Below are positions 50,543 through 59,677 of a stretch of DNA of 64,000 bases, piece by piece. Below the pieces are notes generated by a model. It saw nothing but the letters and a program-made list of their open reading frames with translations. It was not told where the DNA came from and ran no database searches. Source of the stretch: an uncultured Pseudoflavonifractor sp. (GTDB lineage: Bacteria; Bacillota; Clostridia; Oscillospirales; Oscillospiraceae). The stretch covers positions 1-64,000 of the forward strand of contig CANRZY010000001.1 in assembly GCA_947644625.1 (NCBI GenBank), in the 5' to 3' direction. Numbering within the stretch: the stretch's first letter is position 1; the number at the start of each line of letters is the position of its first letter. The position numbers and the translations under genes are program-made.

Positions 50543-52459
50543 TTACACCATCAGAGAGCATACCAGTTCGGTGTATTTCGCCGTATCCTCCACCGGGAGG
50601 CCCGCAATGATAAGGGCCTGGTCATAGAGAAGCCTGGCATACTTTTTCGCCTTCTCCTGATCCTGGGCCACCGCCTGGCAGAGCGCGCCGTATACCTGGC
50701 TGTCGGCGTTCAGCTCCAGCACCCGCAGGGCCTTCATGCCGCCCATGGCTTCCCCCTCCATTTTCTGGAAGTATTTCTCCATTTCCAGACTCATAGGTCC
50801 ATCGGCAGAGAGGCACACCGCCCCGGAGCGCAGCACCCTGGAAAGGCGCACATCAAAGACCTTGTCCCCCAGGGTCTCCTTCACAAAGTCCAGCACGGGC
50901 CTATTGGCCTCCGCCTTCTTCTCCGCCTGAGCCTTTTCCTCCTCGCTTTCGGGAAGGGCGTCGGCAGCGGAGGCATCCTGGAAGGGCTTATCGCCATAGC
51001 TTCCCAACGTCTGGGCCACAAACTCGTCTACCTCGTCGGTAAAGTAAAGGATCTCGTACCCCTTCTCCAACACCCGCTCAGCCTGGGGAAGCGCCTTGGC
51101 CATCTCCACCGTCTCGGCGCAGAGATAGAAGATCTTCTCCTGGCCCTCCTTCATCCGCTCCACATACTCCTGAAGGGTGGTCAGCTCCTCCCCCTGGGAG
51201 GAGGGGAAGAGCAACAGGTCCTGAAGGACCTCCTTCTTCGCCCCGTACTGGTTCACCGCGCCGTACTTCAACTGCCTTGCAAAGCCCTTCCAGAACTTCA
51301 GATACTTCTCCCTGTCCTCCTTCTGCATTTTGAGAAGCTCCGCCTTCACCTTCTTCTCCACGCTTCCTTCAATGATGTGGAGGGCCCTGGTATGCTGAAG
51401 GGTCTCCCGGGAGATGTTGAGGGGAAGGTCGGGGGAGTCCACCACTCCCTTGACAAAGGAGAAGTGGTCGGGGACCACCTCAGGGCACTTATCCATAATA
51501 AGCACACCGGAGGAATAGAGCTGAAAGCCCTTTTCATAGTCCTTGGAGTAATAGTCATAGGGGGCGTGGGAAGGGATAAAGAGCATGGCCTTGTACTCCA
51601 TCTGTCCCTCGGCGGCAACATGGATGGTACAAAGAGGCTCCTCCCAGTCGCCAAACTTCTCCCGGTAGAACTGGTCGTACTCCTCCTTCTTCACCTTGCT
51701 CTTGGGCCGCTGCCACAGGGGAACCATGGAGTTAAGGGTCTCCCACTCCCGCACCGTCTCATACTCAGGCTTGTAGTCCTCCCCCGCGTCGGCGGGGCGT
51801 TCCTTGGCCCGGCTATGCTCCATCTCCATGCGGATGGGGCTGTGAACATAATCGGAGTACTTCTTCACCAGCTCCTGGATCCGGTACTGGTCCAGATACT
51901 CGCTGTATTTCTCCTCGTCGGTATCCTCCTTCATATGAAGGATCACCTCTGTACCCACATCGTCCTTGTCGCAAGGCTCTACGGTATAGCCGTCGGTCCC
52001 GTCGCTCTTCCATTCCCAGGCTTCCTCGCTTCCATGGGCCCTGGATCGGACGGTCACCCGGTCGGCGACCATGAAAGCGGAATAAAAGCCCACGCCGAAC
52101 TGGCCGATGATGTCCACGTTTTTGGCCTTCTCCGCCTTATCCATCTCCTGCTTGAACTGGAAGGAACCGCTGCGGGCGATGGTGCCAAGGTTCTGCTCCA
52201 GTTCCTCCTTCGTCATGCCGACGCCGTTGTCGGTGATGGTCAGAGTACGGCTTTCCTTGTCCGGCACAATGGTGATCTGGAAATCCTTCCGCTTCACCTT
52301 CACCGTGTCGTCGGTAAGGGCCTTATAGCTGAGCTTGTCCACCGCGTCGCTGGCGTTGGACAGCAGCTCCCGAAGAAAGATCTCCTTATGGGTGTAGATG
52401 GAGTTGATCATCAGATCCAACAGCCGCTTGGACTCCGCCCTGAATTGCTTCTTTGCCAT
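50543..52459 (-). CDS. htpG: molecular chaperone HtpG (Hsp90)
   Basis: 638 residues. ATP-dependent chaperone of the cytosol. N-terminal GHKL ATPase: YTHKEIFLRELLSNASDA, ITDNGVGMTKEEL, IGQFGVGFYSAFMVAD. Middle domain has GVVDSPDLPLNISRE. Start MAKKQFRAESKRLL at 52459 after ATGGAGGCGCAC; the ORF track extends further. A perfect CIRCE element lies at the promoter, so HrcA control is expected. Confidence 0.96.
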   Translation of the reverse strand: MAKKQFRAESKRLLDLMINSIYTHKEIFLRELLSNASDAVDKLSYKALTDDTVKVKRKDFQITIVPDKESRTLTITDNGVGMTKEELEQNLGTIARSGSFQFKQEMDKAEKAKNVDIIGQFGVGFYSAFMVADRVTVRSRAHGSEEAWEWKSDGTDGYTVEPCDKDDVGTEVILHMKEDTDEEKYSEYLDQYRIQELVKKYSDYVHSPIRMEMEHSRAKERPADAGEDYKPEYETVREWETLNSMVPLWQRPKSKVKKEEYDQFYREKFGDWEEPLCTIHVAAEGQMEYKAMLFIPSHAPYDYYSKDYEKGFQLYSSGVLIMDKCPEVVPDHFSFVKGVVDSPDLPLNISRETLQHTRALHIIEGSVEKKVKAELLKMQKEDREKYLKFWKGFARQLKYGAVNQYGAKKEVLQDLLLFPSSQGEELTTLQEYVERMKEGQEKIFYLCAETVEMAKALPQAERVLEKGYEILYFTDEVDEFVAQTLGSYGDKPFQDASAADALPESEEEKAQAEKKAEANRPVLDFVKETLGDKVFDVRLSRVLRSGAVCLSADGPMSLEMEKYFQKMEGEAMGGMKALRVLELNADSQVYGALCQAVAQDQEKAKKYARLLYDQALIIAGLPVEDTAKYTELVCSLMV

Positions 52460-52506
52460 CTTGTGTGCGCCTCCATATATGATACATTTTTTTAAAGCAA
52501 AATAGG

Positions 52507-52565
52507 TTAGCACTCTTTTCTTAAGAGTGCTAACCTATCATAATACTTCGCATAACAATTTTCAA
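52507..52565 (-). promoter_or_regulatory. htpG promoter with CIRCE element
   Basis: TTAGCACTC-N9-GAGTGCTAA (52507-52533) is a perfect CIRCE. The minus-strand promoter TTGAAA, 17 bp, TATGAT (52537-52565) lies just upstream, so HrcA would bind at the transcription start. Confidence 0.93.
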
Positions 52566-52726
52566 GGGAGTTCAAAGAAAGTTTACAATTTACGGTTTGA
52601 CGTTTCCAAGGACGGTCCTTCCCGGCGAAAGATCGTCCTTCTCATTTTTGGTACGCCTTCCACACAACATTGATTGCGCTTTGGGAGAAAATGGCTTATA
52701 CTATCTCTATAGAAAGGATGATCCCT

Positions 52727-53506
52727 ATGCTTCTTCATCTTCTCGCCGTGGGCGATGTGGTGGGACAGGGCGGGCTGGAGTTTCTGGATCGCCACCTGCG
52801 CTCGGTGAAAAAGCTCCACAGCGTAGACTTTACCGTGGTCAACGGAGAAAACGCTTCGGGGGTGGGCGTGACCCCCCGGCAAGCCCAGGCCATGCTGGAC
52901 GCCGGGGCGGACGTTGTCACCCTGGGAAACCACACCTGGAACCGCTTACAGATCAAGGACTTTCTGGAGGAGTGTCCCTATATCCTCCGGCCCGCCAACT
53001 ACCCCAAACACCTTCCCGGCCGGGGCTATGGGGTCTATCCCGGCCCCCAGGGGCTTCGGATCGGCGTCATAAATCTTATTGGGCGGCTGGAGCTTCCCCC
53101 CCATAACGAAAGCCCCTTCCTCGCCGCCGACGCCTTCCTAAAGGAAGCCGACGCGGACATTGTAGTGGCGGACTTCCACGCTGAGGCCACCAGCGAGAAG
53201 GGAGCCATGGGCTATTACCTGGACGGACGCTTCCAGGCAGTGTGGGGCACCCATACCCATGTGCCCACGGCGGATTGTCAGGTCCTACCTCAGGGGACGG
53301 GCTTTGTCACCGACCTTGGTATGACGGGTCCCGCCCGCTCGGTGCTTGGGATCCGCCCAGAGCAGTCGGTAAACCTGTTTTTGGGCGGTCTTCCCCAACG
53401 GTATGAGGAGGCAGAGGGTCCCTGCAAGCTGAACGCCGTCCTCTTTTCCATTGACACGGAGACGAAGAAGTGTGTTTCCGTGGAGCGGGTGGATATTCAA
53501 GAGTAA
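52727..53506 (+). CDS. ymdB: YmdB-type metallophosphodiesterase (TIGR00282 family)
   Basis: 259 residues. MLLHLLAVGDVVGQGGLEFL, VVNGENASGVGVTP and VTLGNHTWNR, then VADFHAEATSEK and VWGTHTHVPTAD are the metal-binding motifs of the YmdB family (2',3'-cAMP phosphodiesterase affecting mRNA turnover and biofilm in Bacillus). Start 52727 after AAAGGATGATCCCT; another ATG three codons upstream is less well placed. It precedes the SbcD-like gene by 13 bases. Confidence 0.9.
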   Translation: MLLHLLAVGDVVGQGGLEFLDRHLRSVKKLHSVDFTVVNGENASGVGVTPRQAQAMLDAGADVVTLGNHTWNRLQIKDFLEECPYILRPANYPKHLPGRGYGVYPGPQGLRIGVINLIGRLELPPHNESPFLAADAFLKEADADIVVADFHAEATSEKGAMGYYLDGRFQAVWGTHTHVPTADCQVLPQGTGFVTDLGMTGPARSVLGIRPEQSVNLFLGGLPQRYEEAEGPCKLNAVLFSIDTETKKCVSVERVDIQE

Positions 53507-53519
53507 GGAGGTCCCTTCC

Positions 53520-54602
53520 ATGCTTCACATTCTACACGCCGCCGACCTCCATCTGGACGCCCCCTTTGCCGCTTTGACCGCGGAGCAGGCCCGGCAGCGG
53601 CGGGAAGAGCAGCGGCTTTTGCTGGACAAGCTGGCCGATACCGCCATAGAGCGGGGGGCCGACCTGTTGGTGCTGGCCGGAGACCTTCTGGATTCCGCCC
53701 AGACCTACCGGGAGACCGCCCAGGCTCTGGCCGCCGCCCTGGGGCGGATCCCCGCCCTGGTGGCCATTTCTCCCGGCAACCATGACTTTTACGCTCCGGG
53801 GAGCCTTTATGCCGCCCCCATCTGGCCTGAAAACGTGCTGATCTTCCGGGAAAGCGGCGTTCAAAGGGTGGATCTGCCCAAGCTGACCCTCTATGGCTGC
53901 GCCTTTACCGGTCCCTTCCGGGACACATCCCCTCTGGCGGACTTCCACGCCCTGGACAAGAGCAAGCCCTCGGTGATGGTCCTTCACGGCGATGTGGACG
54001 GCGGGGGCCGCTATGGTTCCATCCTCCGAAGTGAGATCGCCCAAAGCGGCCTTACCTACCTGGCCCTGGGCCACATCCACGCCTGTAGCGGCCTTCAAAG
54101 GGAGGGCGGCGTCTATTGGGCTTACCCCGGCTGCACCGAGGGCCGGGGCTTTGACGAGCTGGGGAACAAGGGGGCCTTGTGGGTCACCGTCGATGATACC
54201 GACACGGTTTCTGCGGAGTTTCTCCCCCTGTGCCGCCGCCGCTACGAAATCCTGGAGTGCGACCTGACGGGCAGGGACCCCCACAGGGCCGTGGCTGACA
54301 CCCTGGCGCCGGGAAGCCGGGAGGACATATGCCGTCTTGTCCTCACCGGGGAAGCCCATACCCCAGATCTTTCCGCCCTGACCCAGGCCGCCGCCCCCTT
54401 CCGCTGGGCGGTGACGGTCCGGGACCACACCCGTGTCCCCCGGAACCTTTGGAGCCGGGAAGAGGAAGACAGCCTGACCGGCCTTTTCCTCCGGGACATG
54501 CGCCGCCGGATCGATGAAGCGGAGGGGGAGGAGAAAGCCCTTCTGGAAAAAGCGGTCCGATTCGGGCTTTCCGCTCTGGAAAACGGGGAGGATATACCAT
54601 GA
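53520..54602 (+). CDS. SbcD/YhaO-like DNA repair exonuclease
   Basis: 360 residues. Calcineurin-like phosphoesterase: ILHAADLHLDAPF (first metal site), LLVLAGDLLDS, ISPGNHDFY, MVLHGDVDG and LALGHIHAC. The C-terminal 100 residues form the ATPase-contact part. Start at 53520 after AAGGAGGTCCCTTCC. Overlaps the ATPase gene by four bases (ATGA), so they form a complex comparable to SbcCD or Bacillus YhaO-YhaN that processes DNA ends. Confidence 0.9.
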   Translation: MLHILHAADLHLDAPFAALTAEQARQRREEQRLLLDKLADTAIERGADLLVLAGDLLDSAQTYRETAQALAAALGRIPALVAISPGNHDFYAPGSLYAAPIWPENVLIFRESGVQRVDLPKLTLYGCAFTGPFRDTSPLADFHALDKSKPSVMVLHGDVDGGGRYGSILRSEIAQSGLTYLALGHIHACSGLQREGGVYWAYPGCTEGRGFDELGNKGALWVTVDDTDTVSAEFLPLCRRRYEILECDLTGRDPHRAVADTLAPGSREDICRLVLTGEAHTPDLSALTQAAAPFRWAVTVRDHTRVPRNLWSREEEDSLTGLFLRDMRRRIDEAEGEEKALLEKAVRFGLSALENGEDIP

Positions 54603-56857
54603 GGATCATCGAAATGACCGCCACCTTTGGAACCCTTCACAAGGCCAAGCTCCGGCCCGGTCCAGGCTTTACCCTGATCCTGGCCCCCAATGAGGCCGGA
54701 AAATCCACCTGGGCGGCTTTTCTCCGGGCCATGCTCTATGGCTTTCCCCCCCGCGACCGGGACAAGGAGGGCCACCTGGCGGAGAAAAACCGCTACCAGC
54801 CCTGGTCCGGAGCTCCTATGGAGGGGACATTGACCCTGGAGCGGCAGGGCCGAAGCCTCACCCTCTACCGGGGCCCCAAGGGCTCCACGCCCTGGGGGAC
54901 CTTCTCCGCGGTATGGACCGCCACCGGAGAAGCGGTGGAGGGCCTTACCGCCGAAAACTGTGGAGAGGCTCTGCTTGGCGTCTCCCGGGAGGTATTTGAG
55001 CGCACCGCCTTTGTGGGGCAGGGAGAGATCTCCCTCTCCCCCAGCGCCGACCTGGAAAAGCGGGTGGCGGCTCTGGCTACCTCAGGGGAGGAGGACGTAT
55101 CCTTCTCCCAGGTGGAGCGGAGATTAAAGGATTGGCTCAACCGGCGAAAGGTCAATAGCCGGGTGGGCCTCATTCCCGAACTGGAGGGGGAGCTTTCCAC
55201 CGTGGAAAGCTCCCTGGAGCGGCAGGGGGAGCTGCTTCGCCGGGCCCAGGAGGCCCGGCAGGAAACGGAGCGTCTGGAAGCCGAAAAGACCCGGCTGGAG
55301 GCCCAGCTTCGCTCCCATGCCGCCGCTTCGGAGGCCCGGCGGGCCGAAATGCGCAGACAGGCCCAGAAGGACTATGACGAGGCCCTTGCCCAACTGGAGG
55401 CCATGGAAAAAACCGCCCAGGCTCTGCCCCCTTCCGAAGAGCTGCGCCGGGTCCAGGGGGATCTGGCCTATCTCAACACCCTTACCGCCAATCTGAAAAT
55501 GTCAGAGAAGGCGCTCCCGGAGGCAAGGCAGCGGGCGGACCAAGCCCAGCAGGCCGTCCGGGACGACCCCCTGTTTGGAAATCTGGACGCCGCTCAGGCC
55601 GCCGCCAGAGGGCAGCGGGACCAGGAGCTGGCTCAGGAGCTGGAGCGAAAAACACAGAAGAGTCCCTCCCCCCTGCTTCTGCTGCTCCTGCCCCTTTTGG
55701 CCTCCCTCTTTCTTACCGTCTTGGCCTATCTCCGCCCCCGTGACCCGGCTACCTCCTTCCCCTGGTGGAGCGGCCTGGCTCTCTTCCTTCCCATCCTATG
55801 GGGGGCGGCCCTTTCGACCGTCCTGCCCCTGTTTCTTCTCCGGCAAAGCCGGAAAAAGAAGCTCTCCGCCCTTCTCGCCCATTATGAGGCCCAAAGCTCC
55901 CAGGACATCCTGACCCGGTGCTCCTCCTACCAACAAAAATGGACCGCCGCCCAGGAAAGCCGCCGGGAGCTTCAGACGCTGGAAACGGAACGGGACAAGC
56001 TTGCCGCCCAGCAGGAGGAGCTGACCGCCCAGCTTCTGGATTTTGTCCACCCTTTTGCCAGCGAAGTCACCGATCTCTTCGGCGTCTCCGCCGCCCTCTC
56101 CCGTGCCTTGCAGCAAGGGGAGCGGTACGCCCTTGCCAAAGCGAAGGCGGAACACGCCGGGAAGCTTCTCTCCGCCCTTCCCTCCCCCGCCGCTGTGGAG
56201 GAGGGCAAAGCCTTTGCCCCCATCCCCCAGGGGGATCCGGCGGAGCTTTCCGCCCAATTGGGGGCGGTGAACGGGGACCTGCGCCGCACCGGTGACGCCG
56301 CCGCCCGGCTTCAGGGGGAGCTTACCTCCCTGGGAGACCCGGCGGAGCTGGAGGCCCGGCGGAGCCGGCTTTTGGAGCAGCTGGACCTTCGCCGGGGAGA
56401 GTACGCCGCCATTACCGCCGCCCTGGAAAGCCTGAAGGCGGCGGATTCCCGCCTGCGGGAGCGGTTCTCTCCCGCCGTCAATCAAAAGACAGGGGAATAC
56501 CTCCGCACCCTCACGGGAGGGAAATATGACAAAGCCTCCCTCACCCGCCAGTTCCAGGCTCTGGCCCAGGAGAGGGGGGAGACCGCCTCCCGGCAGGACC
56601 TTTCCCTTTCCGGCGGCGCTGCCCAGCAGCTCTACCTGGCCGCCCGCCTTGCCATGTGCGAGCTGGCCCTGCCCCCGGAGGAGCCCTGTCCCATCCTGCT
56701 GGACGACGCCCTGGATGCCTTTGACGACGACCGGGCCAAACTGGCCCTCCAGTGTCTTTTGGAGATTTCTCAAAAACGACAGGTCCTTCTTTTCTCCTGC
56801 CACAGCCGGGAAAAGGATCTGCTCCAGGGGACCGGGGCCTCTGTGATCGAGGGATAG
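54599..56857 (+). CDS. SbcC/YhaN-like AAA ATPase with coiled coils and a transmembrane pair
   Basis: 752 residues. Walker A in LAPNEAGKSTWAAF near residue 40; GREISLSP-like Q-loop region (FVGQGEISLSPSADLEKRV). Coiled coil about 190-290 and 460-620. Two hydrophobic segments at about 360-415 (PLLLLLLPLLASLFLTVLAYL and LALFLPILWGAALSTVLPLFLL) split the coil, as in YhaN. The C-terminus has the signature LSLSGGAAQQLYLAARLA and Walker B CPILLDDALDAFDDDR. Partner of the upstream nuclease. The membrane pair suggests that it acts at the membrane. Confidence 0.9.
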   Translation: MRIIEMTATFGTLHKAKLRPGPGFTLILAPNEAGKSTWAAFLRAMLYGFPPRDRDKEGHLAEKNRYQPWSGAPMEGTLTLERQGRSLTLYRGPKGSTPWGTFSAVWTATGEAVEGLTAENCGEALLGVSREVFERTAFVGQGEISLSPSADLEKRVAALATSGEEDVSFSQVERRLKDWLNRRKVNSRVGLIPELEGELSTVESSLERQGELLRRAQEARQETERLEAEKTRLEAQLRSHAAASEARRAEMRRQAQKDYDEALAQLEAMEKTAQALPPSEELRRVQGDLAYLNTLTANLKMSEKALPEARQRADQAQQAVRDDPLFGNLDAAQAAARGQRDQELAQELERKTQKSPSPLLLLLLPLLASLFLTVLAYLRPRDPATSFPWWSGLALFLPILWGAALSTVLPLFLLRQSRKKKLSALLAHYEAQSSQDILTRCSSYQQKWTAAQESRRELQTLETERDKLAAQQEELTAQLLDFVHPFASEVTDLFGVSAALSRALQQGERYALAKAKAEHAGKLLSALPSPAAVEEGKAFAPIPQGDPAELSAQLGAVNGDLRRTGDAAARLQGELTSLGDPAELEARRSRLLEQLDLRRGEYAAITAALESLKAADSRLRERFSPAVNQKTGEYLRTLTGGKYDKASLTRQFQALAQERGETASRQDLSLSGGAAQQLYLAARLAMCELALPPEEPCPILLDDALDAFDDDRAKLALQCLLEISQKRQVLLFSCHSREKDLLQGTGASVIEG

Positions 56858-56858
56858 G

Positions 56859-56887
56859 TTGCTTTTTTCTTTCTTTTGGGCTATAAT
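56859..56887 (+). promoter_or_regulatory. promoter of the signal peptidase gene
   Basis: TTGCTT, 17 bp, TATAAT immediately after the preceding stop codon. Confidence 0.7.
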
Positions 56888-56926
56888 GGCCCAAAAGGTA
56901 TTGCCGCCTTGATTGGAGTTGATCCC

Positions 56927-57541
56927 ATGTCCGAAGAAACCATCCTTCCAACCGAAAGTCAGGAGCCGGAGAAAAACTCCGGTGCGGAAAAAGGCTCCTT
57001 TAAGCTGGACCTGTACTACTGGACCCAGGCTCTGGTATTCGTCCTTGTAGGGCTGATCCTGATTTGTACCCTGGTGGGCCGGGTCATCGGGGTGGTGGGC
57101 TCCTCCATGGTGCCCACCCTTCACGACGGCGACCTGCTCCTGCTGCAATCCCTGGGCTATTCCCCTAAGCAGGGAGACGTGGTGGTCCTGCGCAAGCCCG
57201 GCTTCCCCCCTCCCCCCCAGGATACCGCCCCCATCGTCAAGCGGGTCATTGCCGTGGGAGGACAGCATGTCCGGGTGGATTACGCCACCTCCTCGGTCTA
57301 TGTGGACGGGGTGGCCCTGGACGAACCTTATATCAATGAAATCATGGTGGACCGTTACGGATTTGAAATGAACGTGCTGGACGTAACGGTACCGGAGGGG
57401 TCCATCTACGTCCTGGGCGACAACCGCAACAATTCCTCCGACAGCCGCCACGAAGCCCTGGGCACTGTGGACCAGCGGTATGTGCTGGGAAGGGTCTTAT
57501 GCGTCATGCTTCCCTTCAGCGACTTTGGCCCGGTGGATTGA
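56927..57541 (+). CDS. lepB: signal peptidase I
   Basis: 204 residues. One N-terminal membrane anchor (ALVFVLVGLILICTLVG) then the catalytic domain outside. Catalytic Ser in VGSSMVPTLHDGD, catalytic Lys in PIVKRVIAVGGQ, and the C-terminal box YVLGDNRNNSSDSR. It would cleave signal peptides such as those of the secreted flavoproteins. Start 56927 after TTGGAGTTGATCCC. Confidence 0.95.
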   Translation: MSEETILPTESQEPEKNSGAEKGSFKLDLYYWTQALVFVLVGLILICTLVGRVIGVVGSSMVPTLHDGDLLLLQSLGYSPKQGDVVVLRKPGFPPPPQDTAPIVKRVIAVGGQHVRVDYATSSVYVDGVALDEPYINEIMVDRYGFEMNVLDVTVPEGSIYVLGDNRNNSSDSRHEALGTVDQRYVLGRVLCVMLPFSDFGPVD

Positions 57542-57560
57542 CGCCCTTTTCTCCAAACAC

Positions 57561-57597
57561 AAAAACCCCGGCGGCTTTGTGAGCCGCCGGGGTTTTT
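57561..57597 (+). terminator. terminator of lepB
   Basis: AAAAACCCCGGCGGCT and AGCCGCCGGGGTTTTT, a strong hairpin with T-run. Confidence 0.93.
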
Positions 57598-57678
57598 GCG
57601 TTCCCTCCCCTTGCAAGGCTGGGCCCGGTCTGTTATGATAGGGGAAGCCAGCGAAGAAACGAAAAAGGAGCAAACGAT

Positions 57679-58509
57679 ATGAGCCGTGCCGACGAAATTT
57701 TTCTCCAGAACTGCCGGGATATCCTCTCCAGGGGCGTGTGGGACACCGATCTGCCCGTCCGCCCCAAATGGGAGGACGGAACGGCTGCCCATACCGTAAA
57801 GCTCTTCGGCATCGTCAACCGCTATGACCTTCAGGAGGAATTTCCCATCCTGACCGTTCGCCGCCAATACCTGAAAAGCGCCGTGGACGAGCTTCTGTGG
57901 ATCTGGCAGAAAAAGTCCAACAACATCCACGATCTGGGAAGCCGCGTCTGGGACGCCTGGGCCGACGAGACCGGCTCCATCGGCAAGGCCTACGGCTACC
58001 AGTTGGGGGTAAAGCACCACTACCCCGAGGGGGACATGGACCAGGTGGACCGGGTGCTTTACGACCTGAAGCACAACCCCTCCTCCCGGCGGATCATGAC
58101 AAACCTCTATAACCACCACGATCTCAGTGAGATGGCCCTCTATCCCTGCGCCTACTCTATGACCTTCAATGTATCGGGCAACGTCCTCAACGGCATTCTC
58201 AACCAGAGAAGCCAGGACATGCTCACCGCCAACGGCTGGAACGTGATGCAGTACGCCGCCCTTCTCATGGTGCTCTCCCAGGTCTCCGGCCTGGTCCCTG
58301 GGCAGCTAGTCCATGTCATTGCCGACGCCCATATCTATGACCGCCACGTCCCGGTCATTGAGGAGCTTTTAAAGCGGGAGCCCTACCCTGCCCCTACCGT
58401 TACCCTGGATCCCACCGTCACAGACTTTTATGCCTTTACCAAGTCCAGCTTCACATTGGAGGGGTACCAATACCACGAGCTGGAGGGAAAAATCCCTGTG
58501 GCGGTATAA
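57679..58509 (+). CDS. thyA: thymidylate synthase (ThyA type)
   Basis: 276 residues. Makes dTMP from dUMP with methylene-tetrahydrofolate. FGIVNRYDLQEEFPILTVRR, ELLWIWQKKSNN, VWDAWADE and GKAYGYQLG match ThyA. The catalytic Cys is in MALYPCAYSMTFNV: the usual His after Cys is Ala. The later RSQDMLTANGWNVMQYA is also divergent from the common SxDxxLGxPFN pattern. This variant occurs in some Clostridia as far as I recall; function is still likely because folA follows. Confidence 0.92.
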   Translation: MSRADEIFLQNCRDILSRGVWDTDLPVRPKWEDGTAAHTVKLFGIVNRYDLQEEFPILTVRRQYLKSAVDELLWIWQKKSNNIHDLGSRVWDAWADETGSIGKAYGYQLGVKHHYPEGDMDQVDRVLYDLKHNPSSRRIMTNLYNHHDLSEMALYPCAYSMTFNVSGNVLNGILNQRSQDMLTANGWNVMQYAALLMVLSQVSGLVPGQLVHVIADAHIYDRHVPVIEELLKREPYPAPTVTLDPTVTDFYAFTKSSFTLEGYQYHELEGKIPVAV

Positions 58510-58542
58510 CGGAAATATTTTATGTAAACTGAGGTGGATACC

Positions 58543-59031
58543 ATGAATGCCATTGTGGCGGTGGACCAAAACTGGGCCATTGGGAAGGGCGGAGACCAGC
58601 TTTGCTACATTTCCGCCGATCTGAAACGGTTTAAAGAACTGACCCTGGGCCATAGCGTGATCCTGGGACGGAAAACCCTTGCCACCTTTCCCGGAGGACG
58701 GCCCTTGAAGGGGAGGAGGAATCTGGTCCTTTCCCGGGATCCCTCCCTTGAGATCGAAGGCGCGGAGGTGTACCATGACATAGAAGCCCTTCTTGCCCAA
58801 GCCCCGGAGGATAGCTTTGTTATCGGGGGAGAGAGCGTTTACCGGGCACTTCTGGACCATTGCGATACTGTGTATGTCACAAAGATCGCCCACTCCTTCC
58901 CCGCCGACGTCTGGTTCCCCGATCTGGACGAAGACCCGGCCTGGCAGAGAGCCCATGAGGAAGAGCCCCTGGAGGAAAAGGGACTCGCCTTCCGGTATGT
59001 GACCTATGAGAGGGTGAGACCGTGTATTTAG
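58543..59031 (+). CDS. folA: dihydrofolate reductase
   Basis: 162 residues. Restores tetrahydrofolate consumed by ThyA. MNAIVAVDQNWAIGKGGDQL, the NADPH-binding GHSVILGRKTLATFPGGRPL, FVIGGESVYRALL and the C-terminal beta strand. The proton donor position after LCYISAD is an Asp. Start at 58543 after GAGGTGGATACC. The nudix gene overlaps its end by 10 bases. Confidence 0.94.
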   Translation: MNAIVAVDQNWAIGKGGDQLCYISADLKRFKELTLGHSVILGRKTLATFPGGRPLKGRRNLVLSRDPSLEIEGAEVYHDIEALLAQAPEDSFVIGGESVYRALLDHCDTVYVTKIAHSFPADVWFPDLDEDPAWQRAHEEEPLEEKGLAFRYVTYERVRPCI

Positions 59032-59594
59032 ATGATATTCGGGCCTATATCCCCCAAACCCCGGCAGAGGAAGCGGACAAGAAGCAGATATTAAGTTATG
59101 TAAACCAATTTCCTGATACCATCCTGACCCGTGAAAATCCCATCGCCCATATCACCGCCTCCGGCTTTATTCTCAGCCGGGATGGAAAATGGGTCCTGAT
59201 GGCCCATCACAATATCTTTCAGGTGTGGGCCTGGACGGGAGGCCACGCCGACGGGGAGGGGGACCTTCTCGCCGTAGCCCTACGGGAAGCACGAGAGGAG
59301 ACGGGAGCCGGACACATTCTCCCCCTCTCCCCCGCCATCGCCTCGGTGGAGATCCTACCCGTCTGGGGCCATGTGAAGCGGGGAAAATACGTCTGCGCCC
59401 ACCAGCATCTGAACATATCCTACCTCCTTACCGCCGACCGGGACGGCCCTCTTACCGTCCGGGAGGGGGAAAATACCGGGGTGGCCTGGCTTCCGGCGGA
59501 TAAGCTGCTGGAGCTAACCAATGAGTGGCAGATGGATGAGGTTTACATAAAATTGTTGGAGAGGGGCCGGGCCCTTTTAAAGGGCCTGGCGTAG
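59022..59594 (+). CDS. NUDIX hydrolase
   Basis: 190 residues. The nudix box GGHADGEGDLLAVALREAREETGAG lies at about residues 75-97 and is intact. Start is a GTG at 59022 with GAGAGGGTGAGACC before it, overlapping folA. The substrate is unknown; coupling to thyA-folA suggests a nucleotide or folate-precursor pyrophosphate. It could equally be a general nucleotide-cleaning enzyme. Confidence 0.9.
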   Translation: MYLDDIRAYIPQTPAEEADKKQILSYVNQFPDTILTRENPIAHITASGFILSRDGKWVLMAHHNIFQVWAWTGGHADGEGDLLAVALREAREETGAGHILPLSPAIASVEILPVWGHVKRGKYVCAHQHLNISYLLTADRDGPLTVREGENTGVAWLPADKLLELTNEWQMDEVYIKLLERGRALLKGLA

Positions 59595-59605
59595 CTTTGG
59601 CTGAC

Positions 59606-59657
59606 AACAGGAAAGAGGGCCCTGCTTTCTATAAAAGCGGGGCCCTCTTTCCTGTTT
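59606..59657. terminator. bidirectional terminator between nudix and flavoprotein 4
   Basis: AACAGGAAAGAGGGCCC and GGGCCCTCTTTCCTGTT with TTTGC after it, between convergent genes. Confidence 0.9.
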
Positions 59658-59677
59658 TGCTGTTATATGGGGGCTTA

